A stretch of DNA of 40,418 nt, from the NCBI GenBank assembly GCA_022844165.1, contig JALHMH010000039.1:1-40418 (forward strand), read 5' to 3'. The stretch's first letter is position 1. The number at the start of each line of letters is the position of its first letter. Positions 18,122 through 25,995 of this stretch are shown here, piece after piece. A program made the translations under genes and the position numbers. The notes under the pieces are model-generated. The model worked only from the letters and a program-made list of their open reading frames with translations, had not been told where the DNA came from and did not search any database. The stretch is from Lysobacterales bacterium (GTDB lineage: Bacteria > Pseudomonadota > Gammaproteobacteria > Xanthomonadales > SZUA-5).

Positions 18122-19654
18122 TCAGCCAGAAACGCGCTTGAGTCGCAGGGGCAGTTCGACGATGAAGGTGGTCCCGACGTTCGGCGCGCTCTCAACCCGT
18201 ATACGGCCGCCGAGTTTCTCGGTGACAAGGTTGAAGACGATGTTGAGTCCCAGGCCGGTACAGCCCTGGCCGCGGCGAGTTGTGTAGAAGGGCTCGAAGA
18301 TCCGAGTAAGGTGCTCGGCGCTCATGCCAACGCCGTCGTCCTTGAATTGAATAAGAACGCGCTCGCCGTCGCGCTGCGCTCGAAGCTGCATCCGGCCGTT
18401 GTTCCGGTCGGCGAAGGCGTGAATCAACGCGTTCTGGACAAAGTTGGTTAACACCTGCCCGAGCGCTCCTGGATAACTATCCAGTTCGATTCCCTCCGGG
18501 CAATCAACTTCAAGCGAAGTTGCCTGGTGCTTCCACAGTAGTCGCAGACTGGGCAACAACTCGGCGATGAATTCGTCCAGCAGAAAGCGTCTGCGATCGT
18601 CTGTCGAGCGATCGACGGCGACCTGTTTGAAGGTGCGGACGAGTTCTGCAGAGCGCTGCAGATTGCGCGCGATCAGGCCCGCCGCCTGATCGGCAAATCC
18701 GCAGAATTCGTCAAGGCCGGTGCGCGTCAGGCGCTGTGCGCAAAGGTCGGTGCGAAACTCGCTGACGCGATGTTGCAGAGCAGTGATTGCGGTAATCGAA
18801 ATTCCGAGCGGCGTATTGACTTCATGTGCGACGCCAGCCACCAGCTGGCCGAGCGCCGCCATTTTTTCCGCCTCGACCAGATCGCGCTGCGCAGCCCGCA
18901 GTTGGTCGAGGGTTGCCTGCAATTCGGCGTGACTGCGATGTAAGGCGTCTTGCGCCTGGCGACGTTCCAGTGCGCCAGCGATATTGACCGACACAAAGCT
19001 CAGTAGCGCCTGATCGCTCTCGGTGTATGTGACGCCCGGCGTGTAACTCTGGACTACCAGCACACCTACAACGCGCTCGCCGGCACGCAGCGGAACGCCC
19101 AGCCAACATTCGCTGGCGGTTCCGATGAGTTCGATTTCGCCGCTGGTGTGCAAGCGCCGGATGTCGTCGCCGTGCAGCAGTAGCGGTTGACCACTGCGGA
19201 GCAGATACTCACTCAAACCGCGGCGCAGACGGCGCGGCTGATAAACATCGCCGGATTCATCGACTTGATAGGGGAAAAACAAACCCTCGCCCGTATCGTC
19301 AATCAAGGCGATGAAGAAATTTCGTGCGATCAAGAGCTCGGCAACAATGCCGTGCAATGCGGCATAAAACGCATCAAGCGATATCGGACTCGCCGTGAGT
19401 TGTGCAATCTTGAACAACGCCTGCTGCACCTTTACGACGCGGTCGCGTTCGGCGACATCGGCGCGCAGTGCCTGAGTTTGCTGTTCGACGCGAGCATCGA
19501 ACAGCATTTGCAATTGCGCGCAAAACGCTTCGATCGTCGTTTGAGCGTTGGGGCTTACGAGCACGGCATCGGCAAAACCTCTGAGTGCCGATTCAAACTC
19601 TGGATCCGCAGCGTTTGAAGGTATCGACGACAAAGTGGTGTGCGATTCTTCCAT
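18122..19654 (-). CDS. GAF-domain sensor histidine kinase
   Basis: The 510-residue soluble kinase has an N-terminal helical region, a GAF domain (about residues 90-230, with SECWLGVPLRAGERVVGVLV), a coiled coil (about 232-265, ALHRSHAELQATLDQLRAAQ) and a transmitter. The phosphoacceptor H-box is MAALGQLVAGVAHEVNTPLG near residue 275. The ATPase domain has LTNFVQNALIH (N-box), IQFKDDGVGM (G1) and GCTGLGLNIVFNLV (G2). No transmembrane segment is visible, so the signal is likely cytoplasmic, sensed through GAF. No receiver domain or response regulator is encoded nearby, making it an orphan kinase. It lies 121 bases downstream of rhlE on the same strand but with unrelated function. Confidence 0.92.
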   Translation of the reverse strand: MEESHTTLSSIPSNAADPEFESALRGFADAVLVSPNAQTTIEAFCAQLQMLFDARVEQQTQALRADVAERDRVVKVQQALFKIAQLTASPISLDAFYAALHGIVAELLIARNFFIALIDDTGEGLFFPYQVDESGDVYQPRRLRRGLSEYLLRSGQPLLLHGDDIRRLHTSGEIELIGTASECWLGVPLRAGERVVGVLVVQSYTPGVTYTESDQALLSFVSVNIAGALERRQAQDALHRSHAELQATLDQLRAAQRDLVEAEKMAALGQLVAGVAHEVNTPLGISITAITALQHRVSEFRTDLCAQRLTRTGLDEFCGFADQAAGLIARNLQRSAELVRTFKQVAVDRSTDDRRRFLLDEFIAELLPSLRLLWKHQATSLEVDCPEGIELDSYPGALGQVLTNFVQNALIHAFADRNNGRMQLRAQRDGERVLIQFKDDGVGMSAEHLTRIFEPFYTTRRGQGCTGLGLNIVFNLVTEKLGGRIRVESAPNVGTTFIVELPLRLKRVSG

Positions 19655-19775
19655 CCGACAAGCATAGCCGGAATGCGCATCGTACCGGTTCGTCAGCGCG
19701 GGTCAGGCTGCGGCCTTGCGCCTTGAGAGCAGGTACTCGGCTGATCAAGCCCGCTTTGCCATGCGCCCATTCCGC

Positions 19776-21086
19776 TCACCGGGCGCCGGGACGCCCACTG
19801 TTCTGGCGAGGGCCACTGCGTTGCTGCGGGCGACCTTGGCCGCGCGGCGATTGGCTGGGGCGCGCGGCTGGGTGGCCTTGGCGCCCTGCTTCGCGGGGCG
19901 GGCGCTGCGAACGTTGCGGCTGGCGTACCTTTTGGGCTTCAGGTGCAATCCGTTCGGGCAAGCAGTATTCGCCCAGCGGCTCACGCTTGAGCGGCTGTTT
20001 GAGCAAGCGCTCAATGCCCTTCAGATGCGATTGGTCTTCGCGACCGACCAGCGAAATAGCGAGTCCAGATGCGCCTGCGCGACCTGTACGACCAATGCGA
20101 TGCACGTAGTCTTCCGGCACATTCGGTAAGTCAAAGTTGATGACCGCGGGCAGCTCTTTGATATCGATGCCGCGTGAGGCGATGTCGGTCGCCACCAGGA
20201 TCTGGATGGTGCCCGCCTTAAAGCCATCGAGTGCACGCGTGCGAGCATTCTGGCTCTTATTGCCATGCAATGCGGCCGAGCGTAATCCGTAAGAGTCGAG
20301 GAATCGCACGACCTTGTCGGCGCCATGTTTAGTGCGGCTGAAGACCAGCGTTTGCCGCGGCTCGGCGTGCAGCAAGTGCAGCAGCGCATCGCGTTTTCGC
20401 GCGTCATCCACCAGATGCACGCGGTGTTCGACTGTGACCGCCGTGCTATTGCGTGGACTGACGTCGACTTGCGCAGGCTGGTGCAACATCGACGCCGCCA
20501 AATCGCGAAGCTCCGGTGCGAAGGTGGCCGAGAACATCAGTGTCTGGCGTTGCCGCGGCAGTTTTCCGAGGATGCGTTTGATCGATGGCAAGAAGCCCAT
20601 GTCGAGCATACGATCGGCTTCATCGAGTACCAGATGGCGCACTGCCGACAGTGAGACGGCGTGTTGTTGCATCAGATCCAGAAGCCGGCCTGGCGTCGCG
20701 ATGAGTACATCGAGGCCCTTCGCAGCCGCAGCGATCTGCGGGCGCTCGCTGACGCCGCCGTAGATGGCGGCGCTGGACAGGCGTAATTCATCGCCATAGC
20801 GCTGCACGCTGGCGAGCACCTGCGCTGCGAGTTCTCGCGTTGGCACCAACACCAACACGCGCACATTTTTCGGCGCAGCCTTTTCGCCGCTCGCTTTAAG
20901 CAGATGCAGCAATGGCAGAGCAAAAGCCGCGGTTTTGCCGGTGCCGGTTTGCGCACTGGCCATCAGGTCGCGGCCTGCGAGCACATCGGGGATGGCTTTG
21001 ACCTGGATGGGAGTGGGTGTGGTGTAACCGGCAGCGGCCAGCGCGCGCAGCAGTTCCGGGCGGAGCCCGAGCGATTCGAAGTTCAT
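19776..21086 (-). CDS. rhlE: DEAD-box ATP-dependent RNA helicase, RhlE-like
   Basis: The 436-residue product unwinds RNA duplexes in ribosome assembly or mRNA turnover. Superfamily 2 motifs are all present: the Q motif (FESLGLRPELLRALAAAGY with TPIQ), AQTGTGKT (residues 45-52), PTRELAAQV, TPGRL, DEAD near residue 155, FSATF, ATDIASRGIDI and HRIGRTGRAG. The C-terminus is a basic Arg/Gln/Pro/Gly-rich tail (about residues 380-436) as in RhlE proteins, likely RNA-binding. The start has AAGG eight bases before the ATG. It is divergent from the rtcR-type regulator, with 228 bases between the two starts. The subfamily assignment (RhlE rather than another DEAD-box group) rests on overall similarity and the tail. 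Confidence 0.93.
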   Translation of the reverse strand: MNFESLGLRPELLRALAAAGYTTPTPIQVKAIPDVLAGRDLMASAQTGTGKTAAFALPLLHLLKASGEKAAPKNVRVLVLVPTRELAAQVLASVQRYGDELRLSSAAIYGGVSERPQIAAAAKGLDVLIATPGRLLDLMQQHAVSLSAVRHLVLDEADRMLDMGFLPSIKRILGKLPRQRQTLMFSATFAPELRDLAASMLHQPAQVDVSPRNSTAVTVEHRVHLVDDARKRDALLHLLHAEPRQTLVFSRTKHGADKVVRFLDSYGLRSAALHGNKSQNARTRALDGFKAGTIQILVATDIASRGIDIKELPAVINFDLPNVPEDYVHRIGRTGRAGASGLAISLVGREDQSHLKGIERLLKQPLKREPLGEYCLPERIAPEAQKVRQPQRSQRPPREAGRQGHPAARPSQSPRGQGRPQQRSGPRQNSGRPGAR

Positions 21087-21314
21087 TTTTTTGCCTTGTC
21101 GGGAGAGTTGCGATCCCGATGCGTGCCAAGGCTGCGCGGATCGCTGATTTGTTAACTGAAATGCGGGGCACCACAGAGCGATGCGGAACGTACAGCAGTT
21201 GCGCCGACTTTGCGACCAAAGTGCGGTCGGCGCAGCGGCTGGCGTTCAGTCTTGGCTAGGCGAATCGCGCGGAGATAACGATACTGCGACTTCTCGTCCC
21301 TGCGGACTCGATTG

Positions 21315-22931
21315 ATGAAGCGCCTCGTCGTTTTCGGTTTTCTGGGCATTCAACTCGATGACGCCGGTGGTCCCGGGCGCTGGCAAAAGTGGCGTCCAAC
21401 GGTGGCACTGGGCATGCACGAAGATCTTGCCGTAGCGCGCATCGAATTGCTCGCCGACCGGCGCAAATCCGCCCGCCTCATCGGCACCATCATCGATGAT
21501 CTGCGCGCCGTTTCGCCGGATACTGAAGTGCGTGTGCACGATGTACATCTGCAAGATCCGTGGGACTTCGAGCAGGTCTATGCGTGCTTGTTCGACTTCG
21601 CACGACGCTATGCGTTCGATACCGATGAGGAGGAGTACGCGGTCCATATCACCACGGGCACGCACGTGGCACAGATCTGTTGGTTTCTTCTTGCCGAGGC
21701 ACGCTTTCTACCGGCGCGGCTGATCCAGACCTCGCCGCCGGCACAACAAAGGGCCGGTGGTGCCGGCAGTTACTCGCTGATCGATCTTGACTTGCAGCGC
21801 TACAATCAAATTGCGCAGCGGTTTTCGAACGTGCAGCACGAGACGACGCAGTTTTTGAAATCCGGGATTGCCACGCGCAGCGCGGACTTTAACCGGATGA
21901 TCGAGCAGATCGAACGTGTTGCCGGAAAGTCCAAGGCGCCAATGTTGTTGATGGGTCCAACAGGCGCGGGTAAAAGTCAATTGGCACGCAATGTGTTCGA
22001 ACTCAAGAAGCAGCGACAAAACTTGCGGGGTGCATTTGTCGAAGTCAATTGTGCAACGCTGCGAGGCGATGGTGCCGGCAGCGCGCTGTTTGGCCATGTG
22101 CGTGGTGCGTTCACTGGCGCGCAACACGAACGCGCAGGACTGTTGAAGTCTGCCGATGGCGGTCTGTTGTTCTTGGATGAAATCGGTGAGTTGGGGCCGG
22201 ATGAACAGGCGATGTTGTTGCGTGCGATCGAAGACAAGCGCTTCCCGCCGCTTGGAGGAGACAAAGAAGTCAGCAGCGACTTTCAACTGATCGCCGGCAC
22301 CAACCGCGATCTCGCTGCCGCCGTGCGCAATGGCGCTTTCCGTGACGACCTGTTTGCGCGTTTGAATCTCTGGACGTTCCAGTTGCCCGGGCTCAAAGAG
22401 CGCCGCGAAGACATCGAGCCGAATCTGGATTTCGAACTGAGTCGCTACGAGCGCAATTACGGCGAACGGGTGCGCTTCAACCGAGAGGCGCGCGCCCGCT
22501 TCCTGGCCTTCGCGACCAGCAGCGAAGCGATCTGGCCTGGCAACTTTCGCGATCTCGGCGCATCGGTGACGCGTATGGCGACGCTGGCCGATGCGGGACG
22601 CATCACAGTTGATGTGGTGGATCAGGAAGTCGATCGTCTGCGCCAATTCTGGCGTGGCGAGAAAATCGAATCGGGTGGGGCGCTCGCTTTGTTGAGCGCC
22701 GAGGCACTGGCCGCGATCGATCATTTCGACCGGCCACAGCTGGCCTATGTCATCGACGTATGTCGGCGTAGTACGAGCCTGAGCGATGCCGGACGCTACT
22801 TGTTCCAGTCCAGCCGCTTAGCGCGCAGCAGCACCAACGATGGCGATCGTTTGCGCAAATATCTGGCGCGATTCGGCCTGAGTTTCGATGGGTTGCGCGA
22901 CGACCGCCTTGGCGGGCGACCCGCGGGATAA
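21315..22931 (+). CDS. rtcR: Sigma54-dependent RNA-repair regulator RtcR
   Basis: The 538-residue bacterial enhancer-binding protein matches RtcR, the activator of the RNA repair operon rtcBA (3'-phosphate RNA ligase and RNA cyclase). The N-terminal about 180 residues (MKRLVVFGFLGIQLDD, TEVRVHDVHLQDPWDFEQVY) form the RtcR sensory domain, which is CARF-like in the family. The AAA+ domain has GPTGAGKS near residue 214 (Walker A), GAFTGA near residue 264 (sigma54 contact loop), FLDEIGEL (Walker B) and an R-finger region (FRDDLFARLNLW). The C-terminus, with SLSDAGRYLFQSS and DRLRKYLARFGL, is the expected DNA-binding helix-turn-helix. No rtcA or rtcB lies beside it; its divergent neighbour is the RNA helicase gene. 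ATG 21315 was chosen over the adjacent TTG at 21312. Confidence 0.93.
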   Translation: MKRLVVFGFLGIQLDDAGGPGRWQKWRPTVALGMHEDLAVARIELLADRRKSARLIGTIIDDLRAVSPDTEVRVHDVHLQDPWDFEQVYACLFDFARRYAFDTDEEEYAVHITTGTHVAQICWFLLAEARFLPARLIQTSPPAQQRAGGAGSYSLIDLDLQRYNQIAQRFSNVQHETTQFLKSGIATRSADFNRMIEQIERVAGKSKAPMLLMGPTGAGKSQLARNVFELKKQRQNLRGAFVEVNCATLRGDGAGSALFGHVRGAFTGAQHERAGLLKSADGGLLFLDEIGELGPDEQAMLLRAIEDKRFPPLGGDKEVSSDFQLIAGTNRDLAAAVRNGAFRDDLFARLNLWTFQLPGLKERREDIEPNLDFELSRYERNYGERVRFNREARARFLAFATSSEAIWPGNFRDLGASVTRMATLADAGRITVDVVDQEVDRLRQFWRGEKIESGGALALLSAEALAAIDHFDRPQLAYVIDVCRRSTSLSDAGRYLFQSSRLARSSTNDGDRLRKYLARFGLSFDGLRDDRLGGRPAG

Positions 22932-22939
22932 ACCGCGGG
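22920..22939 (+). terminator. Hairpin spanning the rtcR stop codon
   Basis: CCCGCGG at 22920-22926 pairs with CCGCGGG at 22933-22939 around a six-base loop that contains the rtcR stop codon. The stem is GC-only and symmetrical, and it sits between two convergent genes, so it may limit read-through in both directions. No U tract follows on either strand, so intrinsic termination is uncertain. Confidence 0.4.
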
Positions 22940-22950
22940 CCCTATTTCCG

Positions 22951-23724
22951 TTACCAACGCGGATCTGGCACAAAACCGGGAAAAGCCTGTGGCGAGTTAC
23001 GCTGTGCATAACCGCGATACGGTGGTGGCAGAATGCCGGCCGCAATCAGATTGCGACGCGAATCGTAGTACACGGTGCGCACTTCGTCGGGCACGTGGCT
23101 GGCGCGCACAAACTGCGTTGTGCGTGCCTGACTCCACTCTCGCTCGCCGTGCCCGGTGCCGAGCAGTGCACTGCCAAGGCCTTTCCCATATGCGTCGGCT
23201 GCACCGGGCGCCTGCGCGCTGGGCGCCGGGGCTGAGTTGCGGCTGTGCTCGCGCTCGCGCTTGGCAATCCATTGATCGTCTTCAAAATATCGACGGCGTT
23301 CTTGAAAGACGGCGACACCGATCACACCGACATCGTTCGGTCGGCCGGTGCGCGCTGCGTAACTCTCGGGCAGCGGCGCGAAATTGAACGCGGCGATCTC
23401 GCGCATGTTCTTACGCCAGCCGTTCACGACCATCGACTGCCACGGGCCCAACACATAACCCGATTGCCCCGGATTGGCCGTTTGTCCGGTCACGACGTTC
23501 ACGCCATCGACCGACAGTACCGCCAGCACACGTTCGCCACTCCGATTGGTCAAACGGATGCCGTAGCGATGGCCGGGTTCGCCAACCGCGAAATCCTGCC
23601 CCTGATGATTCACCATCGGCACATCGCTACCGAGCGTTCGGTCTTCCAAACGAACGTCCACCTGCGCGAACAAGGCCGGTGCCGCACACATCAAGGCCAC
23701 CACCAGCATGCTCTTGCCTTTCAT
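22951..23724 (-). CDS. Secreted protein of unknown function
   Basis: The 257-residue product starts with a signal peptide (MKGKSMLVVALMCAAPALFA, cleaved before QVDVRL) and has an excellent ribosome-binding site (AAGGAG six bases before ATG). The first about 130 mature residues form a beta-rich domain with LSVDGVNVVTGQ, GYVLGPWQSMVVNGWRKN and FNFAPLPESYAARTGRPNDV. The rest is a low-complexity linker (APAPSAQAPGAADAYGKGLG) and a C-terminal part with RTVYYDSRRNLIAAGI. I have the impression that the first domain occurs in uncharacterised proteobacterial secreted proteins, but I cannot name a function. It converges on rtcR with 19 bases between stops and is divergent from purC. Confidence 0.8.
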   Translation of the reverse strand: MKGKSMLVVALMCAAPALFAQVDVRLEDRTLGSDVPMVNHQGQDFAVGEPGHRYGIRLTNRSGERVLAVLSVDGVNVVTGQTANPGQSGYVLGPWQSMVVNGWRKNMREIAAFNFAPLPESYAARTGRPNDVGVIGVAVFQERRRYFEDDQWIAKREREHSRNSAPAPSAQAPGAADAYGKGLGSALLGTGHGEREWSQARTTQFVRASHVPDEVRTVYYDSRRNLIAAGILPPPYRGYAQRNSPQAFPGFVPDPRW

Positions 23725-23844
23725 AACCTGCTCCTTTGGGTTGGCTCAAGCATTAAAACGGTCGTGAGCGCACAGTGGGGTTAAGGGTTGCGGGCGGTGC
23801 GTTGCTGCTAGAGTTCCGACGTCCAGGAAACGCCAGAGGTCGAC

Positions 23845-24729
23845 TTGACCACAACGTTAAGCGAATCCGCCCTGCCGGGCCTGCCGCTGGTGCACCGCGG
23901 CAAGGTGCGCGATGTGTATGCGTTGCCAAATCAGCGCCTGCTGCTGGTCGCGACAGACCGGCTCAGCGCCTTCGATGTCATCCTGCCCGACCCGATCCCC
24001 GGGAAGGGAGAATTGCTCACTCAAATGTCGAACTTCTGGTTCGACAAGACGGCACATTTGTGTGCCAACCACCTGACCGGCATCAACCCGGTGAGTGTGC
24101 TGCCCAAACCCGTGGACCCGTCTGCGTTCATCCATCGCAGCGTGGTTGCGATGCGCCTGAAACCTGTGCCGATCGAGGCCATCGCGCGTGGCTATTTAAT
24201 CGGCTCGGGTCTGAAGGAATACCAAGCCAAAGGCAGCGTCAGCGGCATTGTGCTGCCGGCCGGTTTGCCGCTCGCCGCAGAGCTGCCTGAGCCGATCTTC
24301 ACGCCTTCCACCAAGGCGGCGGTTGGCGATCACGACGAGAACATCAGTTTCGATCGTGTGGTCGCCATGATCGGTGGCGATCTGGCAGAACAGGTTCGTT
24401 CGGCGACACTTGCGATGTATCGGTTCGCGCGCGCGTACGCGGCGCAACGTGGCATCCTGATTGCCGACACCAAGTTCGAGTTTGGCCTTGACGAAAACGG
24501 TGTGCTGCGCGTTATGGATGAAATGCTGACGCCAGATTCGTCTCGGTTCTGGGAACAGGCTGGTTGGCAGCCAGGGCGCAATCCGCCCTCATTCGACAAA
24601 CAATTCGTGCGCGATTACCTCGAGTCCCTCGATTGGGATAAACGGCCGCCAGCGCCGCATCTGCCTGCAACAGTCATCGACGGCACGCGTGAGCGCTATG
24701 CGCAAGCCTTGCGGAGGTTGACCGCATGA
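23845..24729 (+). CDS. purC: Phosphoribosylaminoimidazole-succinocarboxamide synthase
   Basis: SAICAR synthetase joins CAIR and aspartate with ATP in step 8 of de novo purine synthesis, in the cytosol. The 294-residue product is the longer (about 300-residue) bacterial/yeast-type form. Motifs include [11 protein letters not shown] near the N-terminus, [46 protein letters not shown] and [12 protein letters not shown]. The start is a TTG at 23845, because no ATG precedes the essential KVRDVY motif; GAGGT lies four bases upstream. The stop overlaps the next start in an ATGA, so the two genes are translationally coupled. Confidence 0.96.
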   Translation: MTTTLSESALPGLPLVHRGKVRDVYALPNQRLLLVATDRLSAFDVILPDPIPGKGELLTQMSNFWFDKTAHLCANHLTGINPVSVLPKPVDPSAFIHRSVVAMRLKPVPIEAIARGYLIGSGLKEYQAKGSVSGIVLPAGLPLAAELPEPIFTPSTKAAVGDHDENISFDRVVAMIGGDLAEQVRSATLAMYRFARAYAAQRGILIADTKFEFGLDENGVLRVMDEMLTPDSSRFWEQAGWQPGRNPPSFDKQFVRDYLESLDWDKRPPAPHLPATVIDGTRERYAQALRRLTA

Positions 24730-25733
24730 GCCTGACGCCGGAGCGGTTCGCTGCGTTGAAGGCGTTTGCGGAAGCTCAGCTCGGTACTCTGGATCGCGAG
24801 CCTGTCAGTGCTTCGTCCGACGCCAGTTTCCGAAGTTATTGGCGCGTTTCGCACCATGGCCGTACTGCCGTCGTCATGAACGCGCCGCCGGACAAAGAGA
24901 ACACCCGCCCGTTTCTTGATGTGGCAAGACGATTGTCGGCCGCCGGTATTCGCGCACCGGACGTTCTCGGTAGCGACCAGGCTCGCGGATTCCTTTTGCT
25001 CGAAGATTTTGGATCGGCAATACTTTTGCCCGCGCTGAGCGACGCCACCGTCGAGGAGCACTACAGCCGTGCGCTCGATACCTTGTTGAGAATGCAGCTT
25101 GGCGCGAGCGTTGAGGCACTGCCGAACTACGACAGCCGCCGCTTGATCGAAGAAATGCAGCTGTTCGAGACCTGGTTCTTGCGCCGCCATCTGGGGCTTG
25201 AGTTGAGCTGCGACGACAGCGATCGCATCGAGGCTTGTATGGCATCTCTGGTGGGCAGTGCCCTCGAACAACCGCAGACTTTTGTGCATCGCGATTACCA
25301 TTCACGCAATCTGATGCTGCTCGAAAACGATTTGGGCGTTATTGACTTTCAGGATGCGTTGTGTGGGCCGATCACTTACGATCTGGTGTCGTTGCTGAAA
25401 GACTGCTACATCCAGTGGCCCCTGGCGCGCGTCTATGCGTGGGCCGACGATTATCGACAGCGTGCGGCAGCCGCAGGGTTGGTGAGTGTCGGCCAGACAC
25501 GCTGGCGGCGCTGGTTCGACTGGATGGGTTTGCAGCGCCATCTGAAAGTGCTCGGCATTTTTTGCCGGTTGTATTACCGCGACGGCAAAGCTGGATATCT
25601 GAACGATTTGCCTCTTGTGCTCGACTACACGCTGGCGGTTTGCGAACGTTACGGAGAATTGGCGGGATTTGGCCAGTGGTTGGAGAGCCGCTGCGCACCA
25701 GCGCAAAGTCGCCTCGCGCAACCGAATAGATAG
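24726..25733 (+). CDS. amgK: AmgK-like anomeric sugar kinase (phosphotransferase family)
   Basis: The 335-residue aminoglycoside-phosphotransferase-fold kinase resembles AmgK, which phosphorylates the anomeric hydroxyl of N-acetylmuramic acid and N-acetylglucosamine in the MurU cell-wall recycling route of Pseudomonas and relatives. The catalytic loop [10 protein letters not shown] and metal-binding [20 protein letters not shown] are visible, with the family's DCYIQWP segment directly after. It begins four bases inside purC (ATGA). Its usual partner, the nucleotidyltransferase murU, is not next to it here, so the specific name depends on sequence likeness. A more general phosphotransferase remains possible. 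Confidence 0.82.
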   Translation: MSLTPERFAALKAFAEAQLGTLDREPVSASSDASFRSYWRVSHHGRTAVVMNAPPDKENTRPFLDVARRLSAAGIRAPDVLGSDQARGFLLLEDFGSAILLPALSDATVEEHYSRALDTLLRMQLGASVEALPNYDSRRLIEEMQLFETWFLRRHLGLELSCDDSDRIEACMASLVGSALEQPQTFVHRDYHSRNLMLLENDLGVIDFQDALCGPITYDLVSLLKDCYIQWPLARVYAWADDYRQRAAAAGLVSVGQTRWRRWFDWMGLQRHLKVLGIFCRLYYRDGKAGYLNDLPLVLDYTLAVCERYGELAGFGQWLESRCAPAQSRLAQPNR

Positions 25734-25995
25734 CAAGGCACTGAGGACGGGCTTTCCGCTTTCGGTTGCTTCGAAGACCGCAACGCCGGGATCGAGCGTT
25801 GGACTGGCGATGTTGTTGCCCATTGGCGCATTTCCGGCCCGGCGGAACAGCCGCCGGTCGTTCGGCTCGGCACACGCCTCGCGGCGTGTAAGCGCCGATC
25901 CTCACCCCCCCCTTCTTCTCAGGGGGCTTCAACAGCCAAAGCCGCTCCGACGAAAATTTGACTCAAAATGAGAATATCCGGCTCCGTCAAGGACC
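25734..25995. other. 262-base gap between convergent amgK and mfd
   Basis: No convincing gene lies here; frames crossing it are tails of overlapping reading frames. It contains a 7-bp hairpin, ACACGCC at 25872-25878 with GGCGTGT at 25883-25889, but without a U tract. It also has a C-rich run (about 25905-25914), a nearby G-run that could pair with it, and a short AT-rich patch at about 25951-25978. One of these may end the two converging transcripts, but none is a strong intrinsic terminator. Confidence 0.4.

Noticed and set aside
21097..21128. Possible sigma54 promoter upstream of rhlE (TTGGCACG on the minus strand)
   Set aside because: The -24-like element is good, but the nearest GC of a -12 element is 14 bases after the GG instead of 10, so the spacing is wrong.
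21708..22724. 338-residue minus-strand frame
   Set aside because: It is antisense to the AAA+ domain of rtcR, whose motifs are all in the plus-strand frame.
25900..25930. C-run/G-run pairing as a strong terminator between amgK and mfd
   Set aside because: The stem is short and C/G-only with a nine-base loop, and no U tract follows on either strand.
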